DNA from: Rhabdophis nuchalis
Lineage: Eukaryota; Chordata; Lepidosauria; Squamata; Natricidae
Reading direction: 5' to 3'
NCBI GenBank assembly: GCA_039707465.1
Contig: CM077645.1
Span: 63,764,850-63,828,849 of the forward strand
DNA: 64,000 nucleotides
The number at the start of each line of letters is the position of its first letter. Position 1 is the stretch's first letter. The translations under genes and the position numbers were made by a program. This document shows, one piece after another, positions 23,002-32,355 of the stretch. The notes beneath the pieces are model-generated. The model was given only the letters and a program-made list of their open reading frames with translations. It was not told the DNA's origin and searched no databases.

Positions 23002-26000
23002 TTGCAGTCGACGGAGGGAAGCGGAGGCCGATGGGGGGGGGACACACAAGTCGTTCCATTTGAGGGCATACCGATCCAGAGGGTCGTGGGGAGAGGCAGG
23101 GCCGAGGGGAGACAAGTTGCATCCTCCCGGTTGGTGGCACGCAGCCGTTGGCTAAAAACGGTCGGGTGCCACAACCCCCGCAAGCTAGGTGGTCAGGGAG
23201 TACAGAGCCAGGGCCTGCGGCTGATGTTTTGTAATGCCAGGTCCGTTGTCAACAAAGCCCCCCTCATCAGTGACCTCCTGTCAGAGGGGGAGCCGGACCT
23301 GGCTGGAATTGCGGAGACCTGGTTGGGCCACGAGGGAGGACTCCCCCTCGTTGAAATGTGCCCACCAGGCTACCGTGCTTTTCATCAGCCCCGGGCCCTA
23401 GGTAGGGGCGGTGGGGTAGCGGTCATTGTTAAAGAAGGCCTGCAGCCGAGAGAGACCATTGTGCCACAGACTACCGGTTGTGAGTCTCTCTGCGTGAAGT
23501 GGGGCCTAGGGAGGCAGTTGGGCTTGCTGGTTGTATACCTGGCTCCCCGCTATGTAGCAGCAGCCCTGCCCGAGCTCCTGGAGGTGATCGCTACGGTGGC
23601 AGTGGAGACCCCCAGACTTGTAGTCATGGGGGACTTTAATCTGCCATCGCTGGGCGAATCATCCGAGGCAGCTCGGGAGTTCATGGCTTCCATGACGGCC
23701 ATGGACCTGACCCAATTAATTCAGGGCCCCACTCACGAGGGTGGACATACACCGGATCTCATCTTTGTCTCAGGCCAATGGAAGAGTGATCTGGGTACAG
23801 GGGATATAGTCATCACGCCCTTGTCATGGTCAGATCACTCACTTCTCCGGCTCGACTTTCTGACCGCTGCTCCCCTCCGCGGGGAGGCGGAACCAGAGCC
23901 TCCTATCTGGTACCGCCCCAGGCGCCTGATGGACCCGGACGGGTTCCAGACGGTGCTTGGGCCACTTCCTGTACCCCTGACCCGTGCCCCGATAGAGGAC
24001 CTCACGGCCGCATGGAATAGTGCGGCCGTGGGAGCCTTGGATCGGGTCGCGCCCTTGCGGCCTCTCTTGCGGCGGCGAACCACCCTGGCTCCTTGGTTTA
24101 CCGAGGAGCTGCGGGTGATGAAACGCCGCAAGAGATGCCTAGAGAGAAGATGGAGGTCTAGCCAGTCTGAATCTGACCGGACACAGGTAAGAGCCCATTT
24201 ACGGACTTACATTGTGGCGCTGAGAGTGGCCAAACGCCATCATTGTGCTACTCTCATAGCATCCGCAGAAAACTGCCCTGCCGCCCTGTTTAGGGTGACC
24301 CGCTCCCTACTCCAACAAAGGGTGCGGGAAGCCCCGCTACAGGGTAGAGCAGAGGAATTTGTGACTTTTCTGCAGGAGAAAACCGCTCAGATACAGAACG
24401 GGCTACCCTCCATTGATGGCCCAGCGGGATGCCACGAGACAGATCTTGTTTGGGAGGAGTTTGACTCCGTTGCTTCCAATGATATGGACAGGTTACGTGG
24501 GCGACTGCGAGCCACCACATGTTTATTGGACTCGTGCCCCTCCTGGCTTGTACTGGCATCCTGGGAGGTGACACGAGGCTGGCTCCAAGAGGTTGTCAAC
24601 GCATCCTTAAGTGAGGGTTCCTTGCCTGCTTCCCTAAAAGAAGCGATGGTGAGGCCCCTCCTTAAGAAGCCCTCTTTGGATCCAGCTCCATTAAATAACT
24701 ATCGTCCAGTCTCCAACCTTCCCTTTTTGGCGAAGGTTGTTGAGAGTGTGGTGGCACAACAGTTTCCCCGTCACCTGGAGGAAGTTGATTATCTAGACCC
24801 GCGCCAGTCCGGCTTTCGGCCCGGGCATAGCACCGAGACGGCATTGGTCGCATTGGTGGATGATCTCTGGAGGGCCAGAGATGGGGGTTGTTCCTCCATC
24901 CTGGTCCTATTAGACCTCTCGGCGGCTTTCGATACCATCGACCATGGTATCCTATTGCATCGGCTGGGGGGGTTGGGGGTGGGAGGCACCGTTTTGCGGT
25001 GGTTCTCCTCCTACCTCTCTGGCCGATCGCAATTTGTGTTGGCAGGAGAGCAGAGGTCGACCCCGAGACCCCTCACATGCAGGGTGCCTCAGGGGTCGGT
25101 CCTCTCGCCTCTCCTGTTTAATGCATACATGAAGCCGCTGGGTGAGATCATCCGTGGTTTTGGGGTAGAGTACCACCTTTACGCTGACGACACTCAGCTG
25201 TATATATCTACTCCAAACCACCCCAATGATGCCGTAGCGGTGATGTGCCAGTGCCTGGAAGCCGTGCGGATCTGGATGGGAAGTAACGGACTCAGGCTCA
25301 ACCCGACCAAGACCGAGTGGCTGTGGTTTCCGGCTGCCCGTTTCAACCAGCTCACTCCAACGCTGGCCATAGGGGGCGAACATCTTGCCCCTGTGGATGG
25401 GGCGCGCAATTTGGGTGTCCTCCTGGATACCCGGCTGTCCATGGAAGATCAAGTGACAGCCGTGGCCAGGAGGGCGTTTTACCAGGTTCGCCTGGTTCGC
25501 CAATTGCGCCCCCTATTGGATCGGGACGCCCTTCGCACAGTCACTCACGCGCTCGTGACATCCCGACTGGACTATTGTAACTCTCTCTACATGGGGCTTC
25601 CCTTGAGGTGCACCCGGAGACTTCAGCTAGTCCAGAACGCAGCCGCGCGAGCAATTATGGGTACCACAAGGTATACCCATGTAACACCGCTCTTGCGCGA
25701 GCTGCACTGGCTGCCTGCTGTCTTCCGGGTGCGCTTCAAGGTATTAATTATCATCTTTAAAGTGCTCCATGGCTCGGGACCTAGCTATCTGCGGGATCGG
25801 ATCCTGCCTCATACATCCTCACGGCCGATTCGCTCCCACAGAGAGGGACTTCTCCAGATGCCGTCCACTAGACTCTGTCAGCGGGCGACACCCAGGGGAA
25901 GGGCTCCCTCTGTGGCGGGCCCAGCCCTCTGGAACAACCTCCCCCCCGACATTAGGACCACCACGGACCTCCGCTCCTTCTGTCTTAAACTAAAAACACA

Positions 26001-26031
26001 CTTCTTCTGCCTTGCCGCCTGGGATAGTTAG
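23002..26031 (+). CDS. L2-clade ORF2: endonuclease-reverse transcriptase, intact
   Basis: The 1009-residue frame has no internal stop. Residues about 72-287 form an AP-type endonuclease, with NAR (78-80), E105 in IAETWLG, D211 and N213 in GDFNLP, and D278-H279 in WSDH, the expected metal-binding and catalytic set. Residues about 540-820 are the reverse transcriptase, with D638 in LLDLSAAFDTIDH, PQGSVLSPLLF and Y-A-D729-D730-TQLY. The C-terminus holds LDYCNSLYMGLP, LQLVQNAAARAI, ITPLLRELHWLP-like and WNNLPPDIR blocks typical of the L2 clade. The protein would nick DNA and copy its own RNA at the nick. The start at 23002 is the first ATG of the open frame. No recognisable ORF1 was found upstream. 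High GC sets it apart from the AT-rich flanks. All key residues are present, so it may be active or recently active. Confidence 0.9.
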   Translation: MQSTEGSGGRWGGDTQVVPFEGIPIQRVVGRGRAEGRQVASSRLVARSRWLKTVGCHNPRKLGGQGVQSQGLRLMFCNARSVVNKAPLISDLLSEGEPDLAGIAETWLGHEGGLPLVEMCPPGYRAFHQPRALGRGGGVAVIVKEGLQPRETIVPQTTGCESLCVKWGLGRQLGLLVVYLAPRYVAAALPELLEVIATVAVETPRLVVMGDFNLPSLGESSEAAREFMASMTAMDLTQLIQGPTHEGGHTPDLIFVSGQWKSDLGTGDIVITPLSWSDHSLLRLDFLTAAPLRGEAEPEPPIWYRPRRLMDPDGFQTVLGPLPVPLTRAPIEDLTAAWNSAAVGALDRVAPLRPLLRRRTTLAPWFTEELRVMKRRKRCLERRWRSSQSESDRTQVRAHLRTYIVALRVAKRHHCATLIASAENCPAALFRVTRSLLQQRVREAPLQGRAEEFVTFLQEKTAQIQNGLPSIDGPAGCHETDLVWEEFDSVASNDMDRLRGRLRATTCLLDSCPSWLVLASWEVTRGWLQEVVNASLSEGSLPASLKEAMVRPLLKKPSLDPAPLNNYRPVSNLPFLAKVVESVVAQQFPRHLEEVDYLDPRQSGFRPGHSTETALVALVDDLWRARDGGCSSILVLLDLSAAFDTIDHGILLHRLGGLGVGGTVLRWFSSYLSGRSQFVLAGEQRSTPRPLTCRVPQGSVLSPLLFNAYMKPLGEIIRGFGVEYHLYADDTQLYISTPNHPNDAVAVMCQCLEAVRIWMGSNGLRLNPTKTEWLWFPAARFNQLTPTLAIGGEHLAPVDGARNLGVLLDTRLSMEDQVTAVARRAFYQVRLVRQLRPLLDRDALRTVTHALVTSRLDYCNSLYMGLPLRCTRRLQLVQNAAARAIMGTTRYTHVTPLLRELHWLPAVFRVRFKVLIIIFKVLHGSGPSYLRDRILPHTSSRPIRSHREGLLQMPSTRLCQRATPRGRAPSVAGPALWNNLPPDIRTTTDLRSFCLKLKTHFFCLAAWDS

Positions 26032-26340
26032 TCCTCTGTTTTTGGGTTTATTGGGGAATTTTTAGTCTAGTTAGTTTTAACGGGTATTTTAGCACAGGTA
26101 CTGTTTAATCTATTTTTAATATGAAATGTTGTATATAGTCATTGTTTTTATTCTTCCTGTGCACCGCCCCGAGTCCCTGTGGGGAGAGGGGGCGGTCTAT
26201 AAGTATTAAATTATTATTATTATTATTATTCTCTTCTTCACCCAACATCTGGCATCATGACACACAAACCCTTTTCTGTTCAGGAACTCAAGCCATGTGA
26301 TCCATGGCTTACTTTCAGAGGTTGTGGTTCCACCATCATG

Positions 26341-26680
26341 CCGATCTTTTGGCAATCATTCAATGACAAATATCAATCCCAGGTCTAGTTTTCAAGCCTT
26401 TCTGAAAACTAGAAGAGAGGGTTATATAAAACCTGTGTATGTGTGTGCATTTATTTTCATTGTCTGGTGTTTATTTTTTTTTAAAAAAAATCTCAGCTCA
26501 ATAACAATTCAAAAACCCGTTATCATTGGTGCCATTATTACTCATCTTTATGTTCCTATCATTTAACAATCACTGCAAAGTAGCCTGCTGTCTAGGCAAG
26601 TGTGATTAAATAGCCAAAATAAAGTTTGCGTATTATTAATTACACATTCTTTTGTTAGGTTACATAGACCATGCTTTAAA
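26341..26680. other. No recognised feature
   Basis: AT-rich sequence between the LTR-like repeat and the duplicated segment. Confidence 0.45.
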
Positions 26681-27015
26681 ATGCTTGTAGTACCAATAAC
26701 TGATTTCAACAAGGAAGATTAAGTGACATTGCTTAATCCAGTCCTATGTAATCCACTTGGAAAAAAAAATAAAACATGCAGTAGTGTTATAAAAAACCAA
26801 GGAGCTTGCTGTTTGTTTACTCATGAAGATATTTTTTCCCAATTAAAAATACTTCAAAGCCAGGCTGGATGTGAATAAAAGGTAAAGGAGGTTATCCTGA
26901 TAGATCACTTGTAATAAATCATCAAAGGGTTCCGGATTTATTATTTAATACAGTACTGGCGACAAAAGGATTCCTTATCTTCTAAATTAGTCTATTGGAA
27001 TCTTTAATAGTATCA

Positions 27016-27545
27016 TCTATATATATAAAAGCCAAATACCACTCACTCATCATGAAATCTCCAGAACTGTAAAGCCTACAAACTTGAAATTCAACACATA
27101 TGTTCCTCTTGGCTTCCAGTGCTCGCTAAGAAAGGATTTTTCAAAATGACCATCAGATCATCAGTATTTTTATACAGTATTATATTAACATGCATCGATA
27201 ATAAGGAGTTAGACGTTTACTCCCCCTCCCCACCTGGAAGGAACTCTGTTCCAACTGCCAATTGCCTTATATGGGCGTGGCCAGCGCATGGCTTATCTGG
27301 CCTGCGGACTGGAAGTTTAGACATTCTTTTCCTCCTCCCCACCTGAAAAGAACTCTGTTCCAACTGCCAGTTGCCTTATATTAGCACGCTCGGATGCTAA
27401 GGAGTTACACATTCTACATTAATTTTCAAGCTTTAAGTGCTAGTGTATCAAGCCCGATGGTAACTACCATTAATTTTCAAGCTTTAAGTGTCAATTTGTC
27501 AAGCCCGATCACATAGTTTGTAGCAAAGCACGGGTATCCAGCTAG
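27016..27545 (+). mobile_element. Non-autonomous Helitron, 530 bp, with exact empty site
   Basis: The element starts TCTATATATATAAAAGCC after A (27015) and ends CACGGGTATCCAGCTAG before T (27546). This is the canonical TC...CTAG between A and T with no target duplication. The sister segment at 28950 reads TAGTATCATTCTATATAGAG without it, which is exactly the sequence left when 27016-27545 is removed. Inside, two blocks repeat: ACTCTGTTCCAACTGCCA (twice) and TAATTTTCAAGCTTTAAGTG (twice). No Rep/helicase coding is present. It is a different family from the Helitron at 291 and 62821. Confidence 0.92.
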
Positions 27546-27556
27546 TTCTATATAGA

Positions 27557-28116
27557 GATGTCTTCCTCCTTTTCATCTCATAGAAAAAATGAAAGTTGTT
27601 CAAAATAAAATGATAATATGGTACTGCTGCAACCATATTCTTTTTTATTTTAGCAAGTGGCACTAGTGAGTATCCAACCTTGTGCATCTGATAAGGTACA
27701 TTCTTTTATTTCAAACACAGCTCCACAATGTGTTTTATTTCTGAAGCTGGTTGTGACATTGATTCTTTTTCCCTAATTACTTCATGGGAGCAAATCTAAT
27801 GGTGCTGACAGGTGCAGCTGTTATTCCTCCAAAGTCGTACGGCATACCTGGATGCAATTGCCCTCATGGAACATGGCACCAAAATTGACCTTCAGGGATA
27901 TGAATAGATCCATTCAGTCAGATAATCCTGTAAGGAGAGGGAGGGAAGGAGTGAGATTTTATGATCTTTAGTATGCTAGTGTTCGCTCTGCTTTTAATAC
28001 GACATACATGATACTAGCATCTGTAATTCTATACAGCATTGTTATATTGTGAACTGAACTGAAAATACATGACAAAATACGCTTATTCCTCAGTATATGT
28101 GATCAGCAGAAAGATA
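27557..28116. other. No recognised feature
   Basis: Spacer between the two duplicated segments. AT-rich, no intact frame. Confidence 0.5.
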
Positions 28117-28181
28117 GCATGCTTGTAGTACCAATAAGTGATACCAATAAGGAAGATTGAATGACATTGCATAATCCAGTA

Positions 28182-28672
28182 TGTTAGGATATTCAGCCTT
28201 ATATTGGGTTGACAATATATATGAGCCTATGTTCTTAAAGAGTCCATGTAGCATTAAGAACTATGTGTTGAATTCTGATTGGCTGTGATTCTCAGCTCTA
28301 CCATAAAGCAAGCTCAGAATCACAGTCCATTCCCTTTGATTCCTGAGCTTACTGATTGCCACTGGAGGAGCTGAAGCTGAAGAAAGAAGAAGTATTTGTT
28401 TTGCATCACTGTAAGATAACTCTGTGTTTGGTGAAGGACTGTTATTGTTTGAGAAGTTAGTTTCACTGGTCGGAAGAAGTATTTTAGTTGCTACAAAGTA
28501 AAGACTATTTATTTTCTTACTATCACTGTTTTAGAGTTTGTGGTTTGTTGTTTGTGATTAAAGCAACGTATCTCTTTACTGTCCGGTGTATTACACTATT
28601 CCGCATTTATTTCTAAACACTGGTTACGGGACCAGAGTTGTAACACTGGTTCTGAACCCAGAGTTGCTAACA
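28182..28672 (+). mobile_element. Solo LTR, 491 bp
   Basis: It begins TGTTAG and ends CTAACA, perfect short inverted termini. The flanks are CAGTA (28177-28181) and CAGTC (28673-28677), and the empty sister copy reads CCAGTCC at this point. It contains a CCAAT box in TCTGATTGGCTG and a late ATTAAAG signal. No coding or internal sequence remains, so it is the product of LTR-LTR recombination. The orientation is by TG...CA and the apparent promoter-to-polyA order. Confidence 0.8.
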
Positions 28673-28966
28673 CAGTCCTGTGTAATCCACTTGGGGAGGA
28701 AAATTAAAAAGTGCAGTATTAAAAAAAATCAAGGAGCTTGTTATTTGTTTACTCATGAAGATGTTTTTTCCCCAATTAAAAATACTTCAATCCAGCCATG
28801 CTGGATGTGAATAAAAGGTAAAGGAGCCTCTACGGATTGATCAGTTGCAATAAATGATCAAAGGGTTCTGGATTTATTATTTAATACAGTAATAGTGACA
28901 AAAGGATTCCTTACTTTCTAAATTACTCTGTTAGAATCTTTAATAGTATCATTCTATATAGAGTTG

Positions 28967-30557
28967 TTCTGAGCTTAGCCAAACAAACTATTATGATTGT
29001 TATTGCAGACACTATTTCATTGCTTATCTTTTTTGTTTGTTTCAGAGTTGCCACACTTAACAATATTAACATTCATGATCATTTACATGAATTATGTTTG
29101 TACACTGCCTGACAACATGGCTGATATGTGTACTACAGAAGGAACTCATGTTTTTCTCTCCATTAATATATAAATACAAGTTAATGAGAGAGGGGAACAT
29201 TATCTTAATCAGTTTTCTGAGATGTTAATTTTGGCTTATTGTCTTTAAACATAGGTGTTGAGATATTGTGCCATGTAAAAATAATGTACTTTAGTAGGGA
29301 ACGCAGCAGAATAAGTGCATCCTGGTGTTCATCTATTATTCAGTTTATAAATAAACACACCCCTCTGCTGTTCTCTGGAGAGTTTGAGAAAGCCTGATGA
29401 TTAAAGGCAAAGGAAGAGAGATCTGCAGATAAACAGGCTTAATAAAAGGCTGGGACTAATGGAGAAGGATACGAAAGAGCAGGGACAAAAATACATTAAG
29501 AACCAGTGCCTAAAACTTTATGGTGTTTTTCACTATGGTATAACATATAAATCAAGAATAGGCGCCTGATACCACAAAGGTCAGGAGTTATGGAGGCTTT
29601 CCTGTGCCCAGTTCTCACTGCGCTGTAAATTGGCATCTAAACTATTTTTTGTTTTTCAGAAAGAAGGATGGAAAGATGGGATAATTAAGTATTATGTTCT
29701 TCCATTAAGAAAAAAAGAACACAAACCAAACATTGATGGCAGATGGAATAAAACAGTGTCCCTCAGCTTCTTGGGCCCAAGAACAAAATTAGGGTTCAGG
29801 TGGATATTGGATCTATTCAAATGTACTAGCAGCTAAACGAATACCTTGTCTGTAAGTAAAGGAAAGATGTTGGCAGATTTCTCTGTGGCCACCACATTTA
29901 ATTAGTTGGAAAAAAGCAAATCACTAGAAGACTTTCGGATGAAGGTTCAGAGAGAATACCACCTTCAATATATCTTTGTGGAGGTAAACTTCCATTTGTC
30001 ATCCAAGACTGTACATTGAAATAGGTTAAATGTTATCCCATTTCAAGAATCATTTGAAAAAGAAAAGGCATTGAAGAAATATACCATCCTAAATACCTAT
30101 GTGCTATTGAGATTTGTAATTGATGTATTAATATAAAGGAAAATAAAGATGTTTATTAATGCATGTTTCATTTTAATATTTTATTTTTAAAATGTTTTTA
30201 AAGGAACAGTAATAGATTTAATACAAAATATTGCTCAGTTATGTATGGTCCAAATATGGCTAAGAAACATTGGAATGAAGAATCAGGATGGCATCTAATG
30301 TTAGCATTTTTTTTTATCATGAGGAGAGTAACACTCTCCACCCATTATTAGAAGTGAAGCAAACCATTTACAGGTTTACAACCTTAGTAAAACCTAGGCT
30401 ACAGGCCAATGTGCCTTTCAAAGAGCTTTACATCTATTTTATATGTGTTATAGGCATTTCCTATCTCCTCAAGCTGACCAGCTTTGCTCACTAGGTAGAT
30501 GTTGTTTTTTTCTTTGTTATTTATTTAACTGTATTTCTAATATGTCCTGCCCCAAAT
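28967..30557. other. No recognised feature
   Basis: AT-rich sequence. A small frame at 29630-29836 has no family signature. A pyrimidine/AT-rich LINE-like tail may lie at 30515-30555. Confidence 0.45.
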
Positions 30558-30565
30558 GATTCTAG

Positions 30566-30830
30566 AAGGGGTGGGTTGCTCCCGGTGTTATTGCCAGTTC
30601 AGTGTGTGCAAAAATAGGTCTGTGCAGGTGCAAAATGTAAAAAAAGAAAAGAAAAAAATAAATTTGTGCAATTACAATTGTTCTGCGCATGCACAGAAAT
30701 AAAAAGCAAGATGGCGGCCACATAGGAGAACTAGTTCGGGGGCATGGCAAGCTTGCATCCCAGTGACTCAGGCCGCCAAACCGCAACTGGTTCGGCCGAA
30801 ATGGTTTGAACCGGTAGGAACCCATCTCTG
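30566..30830. mobile_element. hAT MITE, 'GGTGGGTTCC' family
   Basis: Left end AAGGGGTGGGTTGCTCCCGG and right end CCGGTAGGAACCCATCTCTG are inverted repeats. The flanks are GATTCTAG and GATTTTAG (7 of 8). A CTGCGCATGCACAG block inside is shared with the copy at 40014. Confidence 0.8.
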
Positions 30831-31085
30831 GATTTTAGACAGCATACAACAGCAGGAACAAAATTCAGGAACATGAATGATAACAAAATCCAGTAGCTAA
30901 AGTCATACTCAATCACCTAAAATGGAGATGAAGGCTTGTTGAAATGGTACGTGTTTGCAGAACAGGGTAATGGGATGCGGGACACATTCCTCTGGAGGCA
31001 GTGGGGATTAGTACCAAGAAGTTATTATCTCATTTAGACATGCACTTCTTACAAAAGGAGGATTCTCAAGAGGTTCTCCCTCTTC

Positions 31086-31258
31086 AGCAGCCCCCAATCT
31101 TTTGGGCACCAGGGACCGGTTCCATGCAGAGAGGTTTTTCTGCAGATTGGAGGGAGTGGGGGTTCGCATGCTTCCTGCATATTGCTTGTTTGTGCAGCCC
31201 AGTTTTTGGCATGCTGCAGCCTGGTGCTAGTCCATTGACCAGGGGTTGGAGAACTCTG
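31086..31258. mobile_element. hAT-like repeat, 'ACCGGTTCC' family
   Basis: CAGCAGCCCCCAATCTTTTG then GGGCACCAGGGACCGGTTCC at the left, and CCAGGGGTTGGAGAACTCTG at the right, are the termini of a widespread hAT-like repeat. The flanking 8-mers do not match, so one end may be truncated. Confidence 0.5.
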
Positions 31259-32057
31259 CGCTAGATGACTGGAACAACAGATTTAATTATGGCAAGGCAT
31301 TGTTCTATGTATCCCAAAACAGCAAAATAGTTACCGACATTTTGAATTTGGCCTGGAAGTCTAATGGCAATCAATGCAGTGACTTTAAAATTGGTGTTAC
31401 TCTATACTAGCAAGGATTGTTTGCTGGTATGCTTTTTTTTTACAAGGTTTATATGCTAATATAGTACAAAGTACTAAATAAACAAAGTAGGGCTCATTTG
31501 TTTTGTTTAACACCTTTCATATTTTATATGGGAATGCTGCATTTAAAATAATATCATTGCAGAAATGGGCAACATCATTAAGGCACCTATGTCAAGAGAA
31601 TCCAGTAAACTCCTTATGCAGGTTTCTTCTGCTGTTGCAAGAAGTAGCTGAATAATTTTGTGCAATATTTCCACACATAAACCTTAGTTAAAGCTAACTC
31701 AAGAGGAACTTGCTTAAGATTCCGCAGGATGTAAAGCTTAGCGTTTTGTGCCAAGACTGGTGAAGTTGACGTTCAGATCCAAACTGAACTTCACCTAGCA
31801 AAATTTGCTTCCACAACCCAGTTATTGGGAGAATTAAATAAATGGGGATTTTCACTGTCTTGGGTTTTGAGCAGAAAGGTGGGATAAAATTGTATAGTTT
31901 TTACTAAATGACAGTCAGTGAAGCTAGATACAGATCATGAAAGAGAATTATGTATCAGAAACAGTAATATTTCTGGAATGCTTTCTTCATTTTATTTGCT
32001 GGACCCAAAACAACAGGGAGTAATGTTTGGGGTTCAAGCTTAAAAATATGTATAATC
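31259..32057. other. No recognised feature
   Basis: AT-rich sequence flanking the Gypsy insertion; no frame or repeat identified. Confidence 0.5.
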
Positions 32058-32355
32058 TGTTAGATCAGACAAAGGATTCCGACTCAGGCATGGTCAAAAC
32101 AACAGGAACGTTTATTCACACTATTTACAACACACACAAGATTCAACTGGCAAGGTTTCTTCTCTGGCAACCTCTTATATAGAGTTACCAGGCAGGAAAC
32201 TCCTAGCAATGCACTTGCAACATTGTAACTCCTTTCCAGACAGATTCCAACAGCTTGTCTCTGTTAATCACTGCAGCTGCTGGCTCAGCTCCGGAATGCG
32301 GTGACTCATAGGTTACCAGACGAGCTGTCTGGGACATAGGCTTGGGGACTCAACA
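32058..32355 (-). repeat. 3' LTR of the Gypsy element
   Basis: 298 bp, TG...CA on the plus strand. It includes the last ~43 bases of the gag-pol frame, whose stop is at 32313. The complement carries CTCTATATAAGAGG, a plausible TATA box. Confidence 0.95.

Larger units (their letters stand above)
21612..26232 (+). mobile_element. Apparently full-length L2-clade non-LTR retrotransposon
   Basis: The limits come from comparison with the uninterrupted LTR-like copy at 47874-48450. Sequence between TTTTCTTTTCTCC at about 21610 and the (ATT)n tail at about 26232 is extra; TTCTC is a candidate short target duplication. The layout is a 1.39-kb 5' region (a GC-rich part 21620-22330 with internal repeats, a 76-bp tandem pair, then an AT-rich part), a 1009-codon ORF and a 200-bp 3' UTR. 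The 3' UTR ends CCGCCCCGAGTCCCTGTGGG, then a (TTA)n array. Element copies at 41364 and 42490 are 5'-truncated relatives. Confidence 0.75.
21201..26340 (+). mobile_element. Solo-LTR-like repeat split by the L2 element (copy A)
   Basis: Bases 21201-21611 match 47874-48300 (GGAAGTTAGC, CTCTCCTAGAA, GGCAGAATATTATATTTCCC, AACAACCAATC, ATACATTTCTTACAC). They include a CCAAT box and a TATAAAAAACTC box. After 26232 the match resumes (TTCACCCAAC, AGGAACTCAAGCCATGTGA) against 48299-48360. The L2 therefore landed inside this repeat, just past its TATA box. The TG start, promoter boxes and lack of an internal region suggest a solo LTR. The right end is eroded and approximate. Confidence 0.65.
26681..28966 (+). 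repeat. Direct duplication of a ~350-bp segment, each copy with its own insertion
   Basis: Copy 1 is 26681-27015 plus 27546-27556. Copy 2 is 28117-28181 plus 28678-28966. Shared blocks include GCTTGTAGTACCAATAA, TGTAATCCACTTGG, TACTCATGAAGAT, GGATTTATTATTTAATACAG and TCTTTAATAGTATCA. Copy 1 holds a Helitron and copy 2 a solo LTR. Without these the two copies align end to end. The segment could be an old repeat or a local segmental duplication. Confidence 0.9.
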
